Below, piece after piece: positions 16,935 through 25,089 of a stretch of DNA of 64,000 bases. The position numbers were made by a program, and so were the translations under genes. The notes below the pieces were generated by a model, which was given only the letters and a program-made list of their open reading frames with translations, was not told where the DNA came from and did no database searches. This stretch comes from Azonexus sp. (lineage in GTDB: Bacteria; Pseudomonadota; Gammaproteobacteria; Burkholderiales; Rhodocyclaceae), in NCBI GenBank assembly GCA_030696345.1, contig JAUYSK010000018.1, forward strand, positions 81,992 through 145,991, written 5' to 3'. How positions within the stretch are numbered: position 1 is the stretch's first letter; each line of letters begins with the position of its first letter.

Positions 16935-19144
16935 TTGTCGGTTACTCCACAGGCTTGCCCGGATACGGCGAGGCTTGATCGGGGTGCATCGGCAGCGGAC
17001 GATTCGGTGCCGAATTTGGGAATGAGCAGGGCGATACTGGTGCCTTTGCCAGCTTGGCTACGGCACGTTATGGGAATTCCCTGGCGGGTAGCCAATGTGC
17101 CGACGATGGACAGGCCCAGACCGCGTGGGCCGGTTCGGTTGGCATCAACAGGATGGTGGATGGAATGCATGGCGGCATCCGACATGCCTGGCCCATTGTC
17201 GTCCATCCTGACCTGAATATAGGCGTGGCCGCTATGGACGACGTGGTCGGTCAGGGAAATCTTGATCTGCTGGCCGGAGACCAGGGCCTCGGAGGCATTT
17301 TTCCAGAGATTGAGCAAAATCTGCTTCAGGCTGTCGCGCTCGCACTTGACGCGCAGCGACTCGGCCGGTTGCGACACTTCAAACTTGATACCCTTGGCCT
17401 GGAACAGTGCGTCGCCGTAGAGGAGCAGCAATTCATTGACCAGTTCACCCGCATCAAGCCCGTTGGCCGGTGCCTGATCTTTCGGGATATCGTTCATGCG
17501 CCCGACGATGCCAGCAACCCGGTCAATCTCTTCGTTCAATACTTCGAGTTCCTGCCGCACGCCAGCTTCTGCCGGCAGCTTGTGGTCAAGAATCTTGAGG
17601 TAACTCTTGATGATGCCCAGCGGATTTCCGGCTTCATGAATGACCCGCCGGGCCTGTTTGTTGAAGCGGCTGGCGGCATCGTGTTCGGCTTGTTGCCGAT
17701 AGTCCTTGGCTTCCTGCAGCGAATCGAGGCTGATGGCTGCGATGCGGCCGAAATTCAGCAGCCAGGGCAGGCGCCGGGAGAGGCGTGAAAATTGGGCCTG
17801 GCTCAGTCCGCAGACCATGACGCCGGCAATCCGGTTGCGCCCGATCATTGGAATGCAGAGCAGGCCGGCACTGCCGAGGGCGCGGGCGAATTGAATATCG
17901 ATCAGGGCATTTTGTGGCGTTGCCTGTGGGTCGAAAGAGCACTGTATTTTTTTCTTGAAGGCGGCTGCAGATACCAGAGAGCGATGTTCTTCCGGGTGGA
18001 GCTTGACCTGCCGGAAGATCGCGGGCTGGTCGCCGATGCTGGCGCCGGATAGCTTTTTCTCGGTCGGGCTGTAGAGAAGAAAGGCCAGCCGGTTCAGGTC
18101 GAAAAGTATCCGGGCCGATTCTTTCAGCGATAGCAGGACCTCGGCATCGCTTTCGAGTTCGAACAAGTCTTGCTGCAGGGGCTGCAGCAAGGCCATGCCG
18201 CCGATCATCGAAGACAGTTCGCTTTCAGCGGAACTTTCCGGAGCTTGTTGATGTGGCTCGACTTGCAGGTTCTTCCAGACTTGAAGGGCACAAACCTTTT
18301 CCGGTGGCGTGAAGCCGAGCGCCTCGGAAATCTGTTTGGTCTGGGTTTCTGCCCGCTGGCGCAGGATCTCGAGATCAATGCCGCCTGGCGGGTTGGCAAT
18401 CTGCTGGTGGAAGGCAACCATTTCCGGCGCGATTTCCTCGCTGGCAGCGATGGCGTGGGCCAGCCAGACAATCTGTGGGAGCAAATCAGCGGTGACGATT
18501 TCCTCCAGCTTGGCGTGGTGGAAGAGAATGCCATCGGCAAATGAGGAATCGAGGTGCCATTTGTCGGTCAGCCAGGTGCCGATTTCGCCGTGATGGACGC
18601 CGAACTGGGCAGTTTCCATGGCCTGAAGCGCATCCTCGTCGGAGGTGCTGGCGAGTAGTTGGGCGTAGGGCTCGCCGAGGGCTGAAAGCAGGATCAGTTC
18701 GCCGATGTCGTGGAGCAGTCCGGCCAGGTAGGCTTCTTCAGGGTGAGGGTGGTTGGCGGAAACGGCCAGGCTGCGCGAAAGCTCGGCTACGATCAGCGAA
18801 TGTATCCAGAATCCCGAGAGGTCAGCCGCGGAAATTCCGTAACGACGTTCAAACAGGTTCTGAATCGACAGGCAGGTGGCAATCGAACGGACCAGCCTGG
18901 TGCCAAGGGCTGTCAGGCAGTTCTCAAGACTTCTCAATTCCGAGCCGCGCCGCAAGGCGGGGGAGTTGGCAATGCTTAGTACCCGGGTGGAAAGCCCCGG
19001 GTCTTGCCTGACCAGTTTGGCCAGATCGCCGACGCTCGTCTGGTCGTCATCGACCATCTGCAGCAGGCGCAGCAGAAGCTGCGGCGGTGAAGGAACCCGC
19101 CCCGACTCGATAGCATGCAGGATGGGTTCGGGGAGTTTATGCAT
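16931..19144 (-). CDS. HDOD-GAF-histidine kinase
   Basis: 737 residues. The N-terminal HDOD domain (about 10-215; LAKLVRQDPGLSTRVLSIAN, AYLAGLLHDIGELILL) is a non-catalytic HD-like output/sensor domain. A GAF-like region (about 320-475) and a kinase core follow, with the putative phospho-His in RRVIHEAGNPLGIIKSYLKI, the N-box NLWKNASEAL, G1 DDNGPGM and G2 GPRGLGLSIV. It is cytoplasmic, with no transmembrane segment. The fusion of HDOD with a kinase and the 4-bp overlap with the c-di-GMP protein suggest a dedicated pair. Confidence 0.93.
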   Translation of the reverse strand: MHKLPEPILHAIESGRVPSPPQLLLRLLQMVDDDQTSVGDLAKLVRQDPGLSTRVLSIANSPALRRGSELRSLENCLTALGTRLVRSIATCLSIQNLFERRYGISAADLSGFWIHSLIVAELSRSLAVSANHPHPEEAYLAGLLHDIGELILLSALGEPYAQLLASTSDEDALQAMETAQFGVHHGEIGTWLTDKWHLDSSFADGILFHHAKLEEIVTADLLPQIVWLAHAIAASEEIAPEMVAFHQQIANPPGGIDLEILRQRAETQTKQISEALGFTPPEKVCALQVWKNLQVEPHQQAPESSAESELSSMIGGMALLQPLQQDLFELESDAEVLLSLKESARILFDLNRLAFLLYSPTEKKLSGASIGDQPAIFRQVKLHPEEHRSLVSAAAFKKKIQCSFDPQATPQNALIDIQFARALGSAGLLCIPMIGRNRIAGVMVCGLSQAQFSRLSRRLPWLLNFGRIAAISLDSLQEAKDYRQQAEHDAASRFNKQARRVIHEAGNPLGIIKSYLKILDHKLPAEAGVRQELEVLNEEIDRVAGIVGRMNDIPKDQAPANGLDAGELVNELLLLYGDALFQAKGIKFEVSQPAESLRVKCERDSLKQILLNLWKNASEALVSGQQIKISLTDHVVHSGHAYIQVRMDDNGPGMSDAAMHSIHHPVDANRTGPRGLGLSIVGTLATRQGIPITCRSQAGKGTSIALLIPKFGTESSAADAPRSSLAVSGQACGVTDK

Positions 19145-19444
19145 GCTCTTCCGGGTGCCGCATACAGGAGAAATTGCAGGGAAAAGCGGAAGTTTTCGCC
19201 TTCAGATGAATGCCGGGGCAGAAAAAAAGCGAATCTGGCAAGCTACGAGCAGCTTGCTGATTATCCTGCGCTGTCAGCTTGAAGCGAAACATGACTTCTT
19301 TCTCTACGCGATGAATACCTTGGCTTGAAGGAGCTTGCAAGAAGCCGATTCATACTACTATGGGCAGGTTATCCTTTCAATTACTTACGGCATAGTCGCG
19401 ATGCTTCTTCGTGGTTTACGGCAACACTCGCTTTGGCATTTCAG
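19145..19444. other. 300-bp intergenic stretch between the HDOD kinase and ECF sigma genes
   Basis: The two flanking genes diverge, so both promoters should lie here. An in-frame extension of the sigma gene starts at 19325, but it has no family similarity. No copy of the TGTAAGG motif seen before the hvf-like operon was found here. Confidence 0.5.
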
Positions 19445-20014
19445 ATGACACATGACCCGCTGCATGACCCCGTATTTCTGAACGAAGTTCGTCGTGACAT
19501 GTTGCGTTTTGCCGAAATGCAATTGCGCGACAAGGCGCAGGCCGAGGATGCAGTGCAGGAAGCATTGGCGGCGGCGCTACAGGGTCGGGAAAATTTTTCC
19601 TCGCAGGCCTCGCTACGGACCTGGGTGCTCGCCATCCTGAAAAACAAGATCATCGATGCCTTGCGTCATCGGGTTCGCGAACGTGCTGCGGTAGACGTCG
19701 AAAGTGATGCCGATCTTGATGTCTACTTCGACCAGCGCCAGCATTGGGCCGAAGATACCCGGCCATCGGCATGGGAAACGCCGCAGCAGGCGATGGAAAA
19801 CAAGCGTTTCTGGGAGATTTTCGAGGCCTGCCTCTACCGCCTGCCCGAGGCCAGCGCCCGCATTTTTACCATGCGGGAAGTGCTCGGCTTCGATACCGAG
19901 GAAATCTGTGAGGTGCTGGCGATCAGCAATAACAACTGCTGGGTGCAACTGCATCGCGCTCGTCTGACCTTGCGCGCCTGCCTTGGTGTCAAGTGGTTCG
20001 GTGAGGCCGCCTGA
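19445..20014 (+). CDS. ECF-family RNA polymerase sigma factor
   Basis: 189 residues from the ATG at 19445, the point at which similarity to ECF sigma factors begins (MTHDPLHDPVFLNEVRRDML). Region 2 shows LRFAEMQLRDKAQAEDAVQE and LRTWVLAILKNKIIDALR. Region 4 shows LPEASARIFTMREVLGFDTE, EICEVLAISNNNCWVQLHRA and RLTLRACL. ECF sigmas of this type are normally followed by a tiny zinc-finger anti-sigma gene. Here the next gene is convergent and unrelated, while an orphan zinc-finger gene lies 5 kb away at 14415-14594. An N-terminal extension to 19325 is unlikely. Confidence 0.93.
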   Translation: MTHDPLHDPVFLNEVRRDMLRFAEMQLRDKAQAEDAVQEALAAALQGRENFSSQASLRTWVLAILKNKIIDALRHRVRERAAVDVESDADLDVYFDQRQHWAEDTRPSAWETPQQAMENKRFWEIFEACLYRLPEASARIFTMREVLGFDTEEICEVLAISNNNCWVQLHRARLTLRACLGVKWFGEAA

Positions 20015-20032
20015 ACGGCCTCTGCCCGGGAG

Positions 20033-20455
20033 TTAGCGGCTACTTCGCTGCAGGGTAATCAGCGTTACGCCTGAATCTTCGGCGCCGGGATAGTCGATCA
20101 GCTTGCCCTGAGTGGCTTTGCCGGCAAAGCCGCCGTTGCTGTTTTTCCTCAGGATGGCGCTGTAGTAAACCTTGCGGCCCGAACTGAATACCATGTACAC
20201 GTGTTCGCCATTCAGTGCGCCATCAACGTAGTAGCTACCCATCTGGCCATAGAAGCGCGAGCCATCCTGGATGAAGTTGCCTTCGCCCCAGTTGCTGGTC
20301 CAGTTACCGGCAGATGTCCATTTTCCAGAAATGATTTCGTTGGTGGGGCCGGCTTTCCGGTCCAGCCAATCATTGCCGTCAGTTCTGCTGAGGCCGGCAC
20401 AGGCGGTGAGCAGAAGGGCTGTCGCAACAGTAACGAAGAAAATTTTGAGTTTCAT
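20033..20455 (-). CDS. Small predicted lipoprotein
   Basis: 140 residues from the ATG at 20455, with the lipoprotein signal MKLKIFFVTVATALLLTACA (lipobox LTAC, Cys19). The mature part contains SGKWTSAGNWTSNWGEGNFI, YGQMGSYYVDGALNGEHVYM and YSAILRKNSNGGFAGK, a pattern typical of small beta-sheet proteins. No named domain was recognised. It is convergent with the ECF sigma gene with an 18-bp gap. Longer in-frame starts up to 20518 would bury the signal sequence. Confidence 0.75.
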   Translation of the reverse strand: MKLKIFFVTVATALLLTACAGLSRTDGNDWLDRKAGPTNEIISGKWTSAGNWTSNWGEGNFIQDGSRFYGQMGSYYVDGALNGEHVYMVFSSGRKVYYSAILRKNSNGGFAGKATQGKLIDYPGAEDSGVTLITLQRSSR

Positions 20456-20515
20456 GGTTGCTGAGTCTCGAAAAAGATGGCGCGGAAATAATGGCAAATT
20501 ATGACGGATTTTGAG

Positions 20516-20545
20516 CAAAAAAAGACCCCGCCACGAGGGCGGGGT
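20516..20545 (-). terminator. Rho-independent terminator (leftward)
   Basis: Stem ACCCCGCC / GGCGGGGT with a 5-nt loop. On the minus strand it is followed by an uninterrupted T-run (the A-run at 20516-20523), the classical form. It would end transcription of the two small minus-strand genes at 20598-20929. Confidence 0.85.
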
Positions 20546-20597
20546 AACAGGGATTTCTCGAAAAGGGGGGATTTCGAGAGGGGGGTAAATCTGTCGT

Positions 20598-20777
20598 TCA
20601 ATCCTTGCGTCGGCTTTTCAGCCAGTGACGCGCCACCAGAATCACGGCGCAGGCGGCAACGGCGGCTACAGCCGCCTTGAGCGGTTCGGCCTGTCCTTCG
20701 GTCAGCCAGTCGTAGCCTGCAACGCCGACGAAAACACCAAGGCTTTCGTTCATCGGCAAATTGTCGGCAAATGCCAT
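20598..20777 (-). CDS. Small single-span membrane protein, unknown
   Basis: 59 residues beginning MAFADNLPMNESLGVFVGVA. It has one hydrophobic helix (EPLKAAVAAVAACAVILVAR) and a basic tail (HWLKSRRKD), giving a probable N-out or hairpin inner-membrane protein. The start overlaps the upstream small ORF stop by one base (TGATG). The gene is followed after about 50 bp by a strong terminator in the correct direction, which supports it being a real transcript. No family is recognised. Confidence 0.5.
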   Translation of the reverse strand: MAFADNLPMNESLGVFVGVAGYDWLTEGQAEPLKAAVAAVAACAVILVARHWLKSRRKD

Positions 20778-20929
20778 CAGCGAACCTGACGAACCGGAAT
20801 CGTGGCGAGTTGCGCCTGTGGTGCAGGCATCATGCCCAACAGGTATTGGCGGGCGGTTTCCATAAATTCCTTGATATTCATTTCGTTCATTTCCTCGTGA
20901 TCCTCTTGGTGGGATTGTTGTTGTTCCAT
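20777..20929 (-). CDS. Small acidic/Gln-rich ORF coupled to membrane protein
   Basis: 50 residues beginning MEQQQSHQEDHEEMNEMNIK, then EFMETARQYLLGMMPAPQAQ. Alternative in-frame ATGs lie 6 bp upstream and 39 and 48 bp downstream, and none has a textbook ribosome-binding site. Evidence for coding is the TGATG junction with the next ORF and the shared downstream terminator. The function is unknown. Confidence 0.4.
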   Translation of the reverse strand: MEQQQSHQEDHEEMNEMNIKEFMETARQYLLGMMPAPQAQLATIPVRQVR

Positions 20930-21036
20930 GCCTCGCATTCTAGGGAGGTGGTGACGAGGTGTCTGTTGGGCAAGCGTGCTGGCGTCGTAACGAGGCTTGA
21001 TGCTCTATGACGCTTTGTAACAGCGTCGCCAAAGCC

Positions 21037-22473
21037 CTATTGGTGAGCTTTCCAGTCCAGCGTGAAGCGCGCACCACCGAGTGGGGCGGCGTCTGCCGTC
21101 GCGGTGCCGCCATGCAGTTCGAGTACCCGCCGGGCGATCGCCAGACCAAGGCCGTAGCCGCCAGTGGCGCGGTCGCGTGAGCGGTCCAGGCGGGTGAAGG
21201 CGGAGAAAATATGTTCGCGCTCTTCCGGCGGGATACCGATGCCATCGTCGTCGACGTGAATCCGGATACGGTCGCCGACCAGTTCGGCGCTGACCTTGAT
21301 CTCTTTACTGGCGTACTTGAAGGCGTTGCGCAGCAAATTGCGCAGGGCATAAGGCATGGCTTTGCGATCAAGATCGATGTTGAGACTTTCGGGCAGATTG
21401 TCGGTGTCCACCGCAACGTTCAGCTTGCGACCAAGCAAACGCACCGAATCGACTTCATCCATCAGCCATTCGCAGAAATTGACACTGGAAAAATGCGGCT
21501 CCGGTGCTTCGCGCTCGAAGCGGGCATAGGTCAGGCTGGTGTCGATCAGGTGATCGAGTTCGTCAAGATCATCTTCCATCATCGCCCACAGGCGTTCACG
21601 TTCTTCCCGTTCCTCGGTTTCCGAGAGCATTTCCAGCGCGAAGCGCATGCGGGCGATTGGCGTACGCAATTCGTGCGAGATGCCGCAGGCAAGTTCGCGG
21701 TGGGTGGCGAGCAATTGCTGGACGCGCTCGGCCATGCTGTTCATGGTGTCCGAAAGTGGCGCGAAGAGCTGGCTTCGGGCCGGCGGCGAACGCGCTTCGA
21801 AATCGCCATCGCCAAGGTCCCGGGCTGTTTGGCGCAGCGATTCCAGATCGCGCCAGACCGGGCGGACCCAGAACCAGAGTGCGACGCCGAAAATCAGTCC
21901 GGTCAAGCTCCAGGTCAGCAGTCGTAGCCGCAGTTCGAGCGGCAGGCGATCTTTCAGTTCGGGATTGCGACTGGAGGCCAGCGGACCAACGACCAGAACC
22001 TGGCTGCTGGTGCCAAGGCGGTGGTACATGATGTCGCCATCGTGGTCGATGGCAATGTCGCCGGCATCCAGCTTCTCGACCTGAAGGGGGGTCAGCGTCC
22101 GGTCGAGCTTGATGCGTTCAGTGATGTCGAGGCGATAGGAAAATTTTTCGTCCAGATCCTTGATTTTTCGCGGCCAGGAACTGCGCGGCTGGCGGAAGAG
22201 TTCGTCTTCGATCAGGGTGATCGTGCCGCGCATGAAGCGGCGGGCATAATCGTCGGTGATGCCGCGTTGGGCGGTGGAAATGACGAAGTCGGCGGTGAAG
22301 GCGATGGCGACAAAAGAGCCCATTGCCAGCAGGTAAAAATTGAAAAAAAGCTTGGAGAGGCTGTAGCGTCCGCCCCGCCAGCGGGGCAGTGAAACGCGGA
22401 AGAGCGAGCGGGCAAGTCCCTGACTGCGCTCCTTGGCGCCTGCATCCCCGGATGGGGACTCAGTTCCAGTCAT
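21037..22473 (-). CDS. RstB-like sensor histidine kinase
   Basis: 478 residues. Two transmembrane helices (LFFNFYLLAMGSFVAIAFTA near 42-62 and LRLLTWSLTGLIFGVALWFW near 180-200) flank a periplasmic sensor with the ITDDYARRFMRGTITLIEDE stretch seen in RstB-type kinases. HAMP, HisKA (ELACGISHELRTPIARMRFA, phospho-His), N-box LRNLLRNAFKYA, G1 DDDGIGIP and G2 GGYGLGLAI follow. It overlaps the response-regulator gene by 14 bp. RstB-type systems respond to envelope or ionic stress in enterics; the signal here is unknown. Confidence 0.93.
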   Translation of the reverse strand: MTGTESPSGDAGAKERSQGLARSLFRVSLPRWRGGRYSLSKLFFNFYLLAMGSFVAIAFTADFVISTAQRGITDDYARRFMRGTITLIEDELFRQPRSSWPRKIKDLDEKFSYRLDITERIKLDRTLTPLQVEKLDAGDIAIDHDGDIMYHRLGTSSQVLVVGPLASSRNPELKDRLPLELRLRLLTWSLTGLIFGVALWFWVRPVWRDLESLRQTARDLGDGDFEARSPPARSQLFAPLSDTMNSMAERVQQLLATHRELACGISHELRTPIARMRFALEMLSETEEREERERLWAMMEDDLDELDHLIDTSLTYARFEREAPEPHFSSVNFCEWLMDEVDSVRLLGRKLNVAVDTDNLPESLNIDLDRKAMPYALRNLLRNAFKYASKEIKVSAELVGDRIRIHVDDDGIGIPPEEREHIFSAFTRLDRSRDRATGGYGLGLAIARRVLELHGGTATADAAPLGGARFTLDWKAHQ

Positions 22474-23164
22474 GCTTGCTGAAAAGGTAGCCCTTGCCGC
22501 GTACGGTCTTGATGCGGGTCGGGTTCTCCGGATCGTCGTTCAGCTTTTTGCGCAGTCGGGAAATGCGGGCATCAATCGAGCGGTCGAGTCCGTCAAAACC
22601 GATGCCGCGCAGTTCCTGCAGCAGGTCGTCACGCGACAGCACGCTGCCGGCGTGAGAGGCAAGCAGCCAGAGCAGGTCAAATTCGGCGGTGGTCAGGTCG
22701 ATGCTGTTGCCGTTCAACGAGGCGGTGCGGGTCGCCTGGCTGATTCGGAACTGGCCAAACACCATGGTTTCGGCTTCGTTACCCTGAGCATCGCCGGGGT
22801 TCGGCAGGCGACGGAGCAATGCCTTGATGCGAGCCAGCAGGACGCGTGGCTGGACCGGCTTGGAAATATAGTCGTCGGCACCCATCTCGAGGCCGAGAAT
22901 CTGGTCAAAGTCTTCATCGCGGGCAGTCAGCATCAGGATCACGCCGCGATAATGCGGTCTGACGCCCCGACAGACCTCGAAGCCATCCTTGCCGGGCAGC
23001 ATCACGTCAAGAATGACCAGGTCCGGCTGTTCGGCCAGAATTCGAGCTTCGGCGGTGTCGCCACGCGGCTCGATGCTGACTTGAAGGTCGTTCTTGGTGA
23101 GGTATTCGGCGGTCAGTTCGGCCAGCCGTTCGTCGTCTTCAACAAGCAGGATACGTGTATTCAT
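22460..23164 (-). CDS. RstA-like OmpR-family response regulator
   Basis: 234 residues. The receiver domain (RILLVEDDERLAELTAEYL, phospho-Asp in VILDVMLPGKDGFEV, TARDE, Lys in YISKPVQP) is joined to an OmpR/PhoB winged helix (LTTAEFDLLWLLASHAGSVL, SIDARISRLRKKL, IKTVRGKGYLF). The first gene of the pair, it is transcribed leftward and diverges from dsbB. The partner kinase starts before its stop codon, indicating coupled translation. Confidence 0.95.
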   Translation of the reverse strand: MNTRILLVEDDERLAELTAEYLTKNDLQVSIEPRGDTAEARILAEQPDLVILDVMLPGKDGFEVCRGVRPHYRGVILMLTARDEDFDQILGLEMGADDYISKPVQPRVLLARIKALLRRLPNPGDAQGNEAETMVFGQFRISQATRTASLNGNSIDLTTAEFDLLWLLASHAGSVLSRDDLLQELRGIGFDGLDRSIDARISRLRKKLNDDPENPTRIKTVRGKGYLFSKHDWN

Positions 23165-23201
23165 CCGACAATCTTAACGGCAGGCCGGCCAGCGGTCCAG
23201 C

Positions 23202-23220
23202 TTGCTGCGGTCAACGCCCC
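23202..23220 (+). repeat. Dispersed intergenic repeat, inverted copy
   Basis: TTGCTGCGGTCAACGCCCC is the exact reverse complement of 52954-52972 (19 of 19 bases). It lies 82 bp upstream of dsbB in the divergent rstA-dsbB spacer. It lacks the conserved GGTTTTTGCC block of the other copies, although a weak GGC..TTTTC remnant follows. Confidence 0.65.
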
Positions 23221-23301
23221 GTAGCGGCCATTTTCAGCCTGCTGGCTGCGCCATGCCTTAGAATCCGGCCTTGTTTGTAATTCACTCGCGAAAGCACCGC
23301 C

Positions 23302-23793
23302 ATGTTTTTTTCTCAAGTGCCTGTTCGTGCCTGGTTCGCCACTCTGGCGCTGGGCTGTTTCGGGTTGGTTGCCGTGGGTATGGAGTTGCAGAACCTGCTA
23401 CGGCTGGCACCCTGCCCGATGTGCATTTTTCAGCGTGTGCTCTATCTGCTGATTGGCGGGCTGGCGCTATTCGGTTTTGCTTGGCCAATAGCCCGGATGG
23501 CCTGGGCGGGCTTGATTGGCCTGCTGGCCATGCTGGGCGTCGGCGTTGCCGGCGAACAGACCTGGATGCAGGCGTTTCCGGAACTGGCCACGGAGTGTGG
23601 TTATGCCGAGCCGAACCTGATGGAGCAACTGGTCGACTGGCTGGGCATGCAGTGGCCGAGCTGGTTTCTGGCAACCGGTTTCTGTACCAGCCGGGACTGG
23701 GTATTTCTTGGGCTCTCGATGGCTAACTGGTCATTGCTGGTCTTTATCGGCATCGTTGGCTACGCAGCCCTGCTGTTCCGGCGCAGGAACTGA
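23302..23793 (+). CDS. dsbB: Disulfide bond formation protein B
   Basis: 163 residues, four transmembrane helices. The quinone-proximal redox pair CPMC is in LLRLAPCPMCIFQRVLYLL, and the second periplasmic loop has Cys in TECGYAEPN and GFCTSRDW, the pair that reoxidises DsbA. It passes electrons from DsbA to ubiquinone in the inner membrane. Overall length and cysteine layout match the betaproteobacterial DsbB family. It is followed by a terminator shared with rpmG. Confidence 0.96.
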   Translation: MFFSQVPVRAWFATLALGCFGLVAVGMELQNLLRLAPCPMCIFQRVLYLLIGGLALFGFAWPIARMAWAGLIGLLAMLGVGVAGEQTWMQAFPELATECGYAEPNLMEQLVDWLGMQWPSWFLATGFCTSRDWVFLGLSMANWSLLVFIGIVGYAALLFRRRN

Positions 23794-23809
23794 TCGCCAA
23801 CCCCTGAAA

Positions 23810-23836
23810 AAACAAAACCCGCCGAAAGGCGGGTTT
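23810..23836. terminator. Bidirectional terminator between dsbB and rpmG
   Basis: Stem AAACCCGCC / GGCGGGTTT with a GAAA tetraloop. Short T-runs flank it on both strands, with the stronger run on the minus strand (TTTTGTTTTTTC), so it mainly serves rpmB-rpmG. Confidence 0.85.
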
Positions 23837-23859
23837 GTCGAAAGCTGGAGCAGGCTGAA

Positions 23860-24027
23860 TTACTTCAGCTTTACTTCCTTGTAAGCAACGTGCTTACGAG
23901 CTTTGGGATCGTACTTGTTGAACTCCAATTTTTCAGGCGTCGTGCGCTTGTTCTTGGAGGTGGTGTAGAAGTGCCCGGTACCAGCTGTAGATTCCAGCTT
24001 GATTTTTTCGCGACCGCCTTTAGCCAT
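23860..24027 (-). CDS. rpmG: 50S ribosomal protein L33
   Basis: 55 residues, [20 protein letters not shown] at the N-terminus and [18 protein letters not shown] at the C-terminus, the standard proteobacterial L33 sequence. It lacks the zinc-binding CxxC pairs, so it is the C-minus paralogue type. It lies 19 bp after rpmB in the usual rpmB-rpmG operon and is followed by a strong terminator. It is too short for common ORF cut-offs. Confidence 0.97.
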   Translation of the reverse strand: MAKGGREKIKLESTAGTGHFYTTSKNKRTTPEKLEFNKYDPKARKHVAYKEVKLK

Positions 24028-24046
24028 TTTATTTATCCTTACTTAA

Positions 24047-24280
24047 TCAGACTTCGCCGCGGGCGCGCAGGTCGGCCAGAACGGAATCAATGCCGTTCTT
24101 GTCGATGACGCGCAGGCCGGCGTTGGAAACGCGCAGACGGATGAAGCGGTTTTCAGCTTCGACCCAAAAGCGGCGGTACTGCAGGTTCGGCAGGAAGCGA
24201 CGCTTCGTTCTATTGTTGGCATGGGAAACCTTGTTCCCAACCATCGGGGCTTTGCCCGTTACTTGGCAGACTCGCGCCAT
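24047..24280 (-). CDS. rpmB: 50S ribosomal protein L28
   Basis: 77 residues from the ATG at 24280 ([20 protein letters not shown]), the family start. [20 protein letters not shown] and [18 protein letters not shown] are typical L28. The longer in-frame ORF to 24328 adds a non-homologous N-terminus. It is first in the rpmB-rpmG operon. Confidence 0.97.
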   Translation of the reverse strand: MARVCQVTGKAPMVGNKVSHANNRTKRRFLPNLQYRRFWVEAENRFIRLRVSNAGLRVIDKNGIDSVLADLRARGEV

Positions 24281-24362
24281 GATTGCTGCTCCAGAAATCG
24301 CTAGAAGAAAGCCGGTGAGTATAACCAAAACTCCCCAATCCTTTCAAGGGGTTTTGTGATTT

Positions 24363-25043
24363 TTATAGCAATCCCCGTTCGGCAAAGGATAGTGGCGGGG
24401 TGTTGCCGGCCACAATGAAATGGTCAAGCAGCTTGACGTCAACCATAGCCAGAGCCTCTTTCAGGCTGCGTGTCAGTATCTCGTCGGCCCGCGACGGTTC
24501 GGCCAAACCGGACGGATGGTTGTGGGCAAGGATGACGGCAGCGGCATTGTGGCTGAGCGCTGCCTTGACCACTTCTCTCGGGTACACGGATGTCTGGGTC
24601 AAGGTTCCGACGAAAAGCTCATCGGCTTTCAACAGCCGGTTTTGGGCATCCAGCCAGAGCGCCATGAAGACTTCGTGCGGCCGCGTTGCCAATTTCAGGC
24701 GCAACCAGTCGCGCACCTGGCCGGGGGATGTAAGCATGTCGCGCGCCGACATTTCCTGACCCAGCGCTCGTTTGGCCAGTTCGAAGCTGGCCTTGAGTTG
24801 AGCGGCCTTGGCCATGCCGATACCGGAAACGCTGGCCAGTTCATCCAGCGAAGCTTCGACGAGGGCGTTCAGCCGGCCGTCGAAGCGTTGCAACAGATCG
24901 CGCGCCAGATCAACCGCACTTTTTCCACGGACACCCACACGCAAATAGATGGCCAGAAGCTCGGCGTCCGAGAGTGCAGCCGGGCCGAGTGTCAGCAGCC
25001 GTTCGCGCGGTCTTTCGCCCTCCGGCCAGTCGCTGATCGCCAT
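24363..25043 (-). CDS. radC: RadC family protein (JAB/MPN domain)
   Basis: 226 residues from the ATG at 25043 ([20 protein letters not shown]), the usual family start. An N-terminal helix-hairpin-helix-like region ([20 protein letters not shown]) is followed by the JAB metalloprotease-fold domain with the HNHPSG zinc motif ([20 protein letters not shown]). Its historical link to DNA repair is not firmly supported by experiments. It diverges from coaBC, with the two starts only about 46 bp apart, a common arrangement. Confidence 0.95.
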   Translation of the reverse strand: MAISDWPEGERPRERLLTLGPAALSDAELLAIYLRVGVRGKSAVDLARDLLQRFDGRLNALVEASLDELASVSGIGMAKAAQLKASFELAKRALGQEMSARDMLTSPGQVRDWLRLKLATRPHEVFMALWLDAQNRLLKADELFVGTLTQTSVYPREVVKAALSHNAAAVILAHNHPSGLAEPSRADEILTRSLKEALAMVDVKLLDHFIVAGNTPPLSFAERGLL

Positions 25044-25054
25044 GCTATTTCCAG

Positions 25055-25079
25055 TAGAATGGGAAAGCACACATTCTAA
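25055..25079. promoter_or_regulatory. Divergent radC/coaBC promoter region
   Basis: A dyad AGAATG-N10-CATTCT fills the 46-bp gap between the two start codons. It supplies a TAGAAT sequence on each strand (25055-25060 plus, 25079-25074 minus), each resembling a sigma70 -10 element. No strong -35 elements could be picked out. Confidence 0.4.
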
Positions 25080-25089
25080 TGGCAAGACA

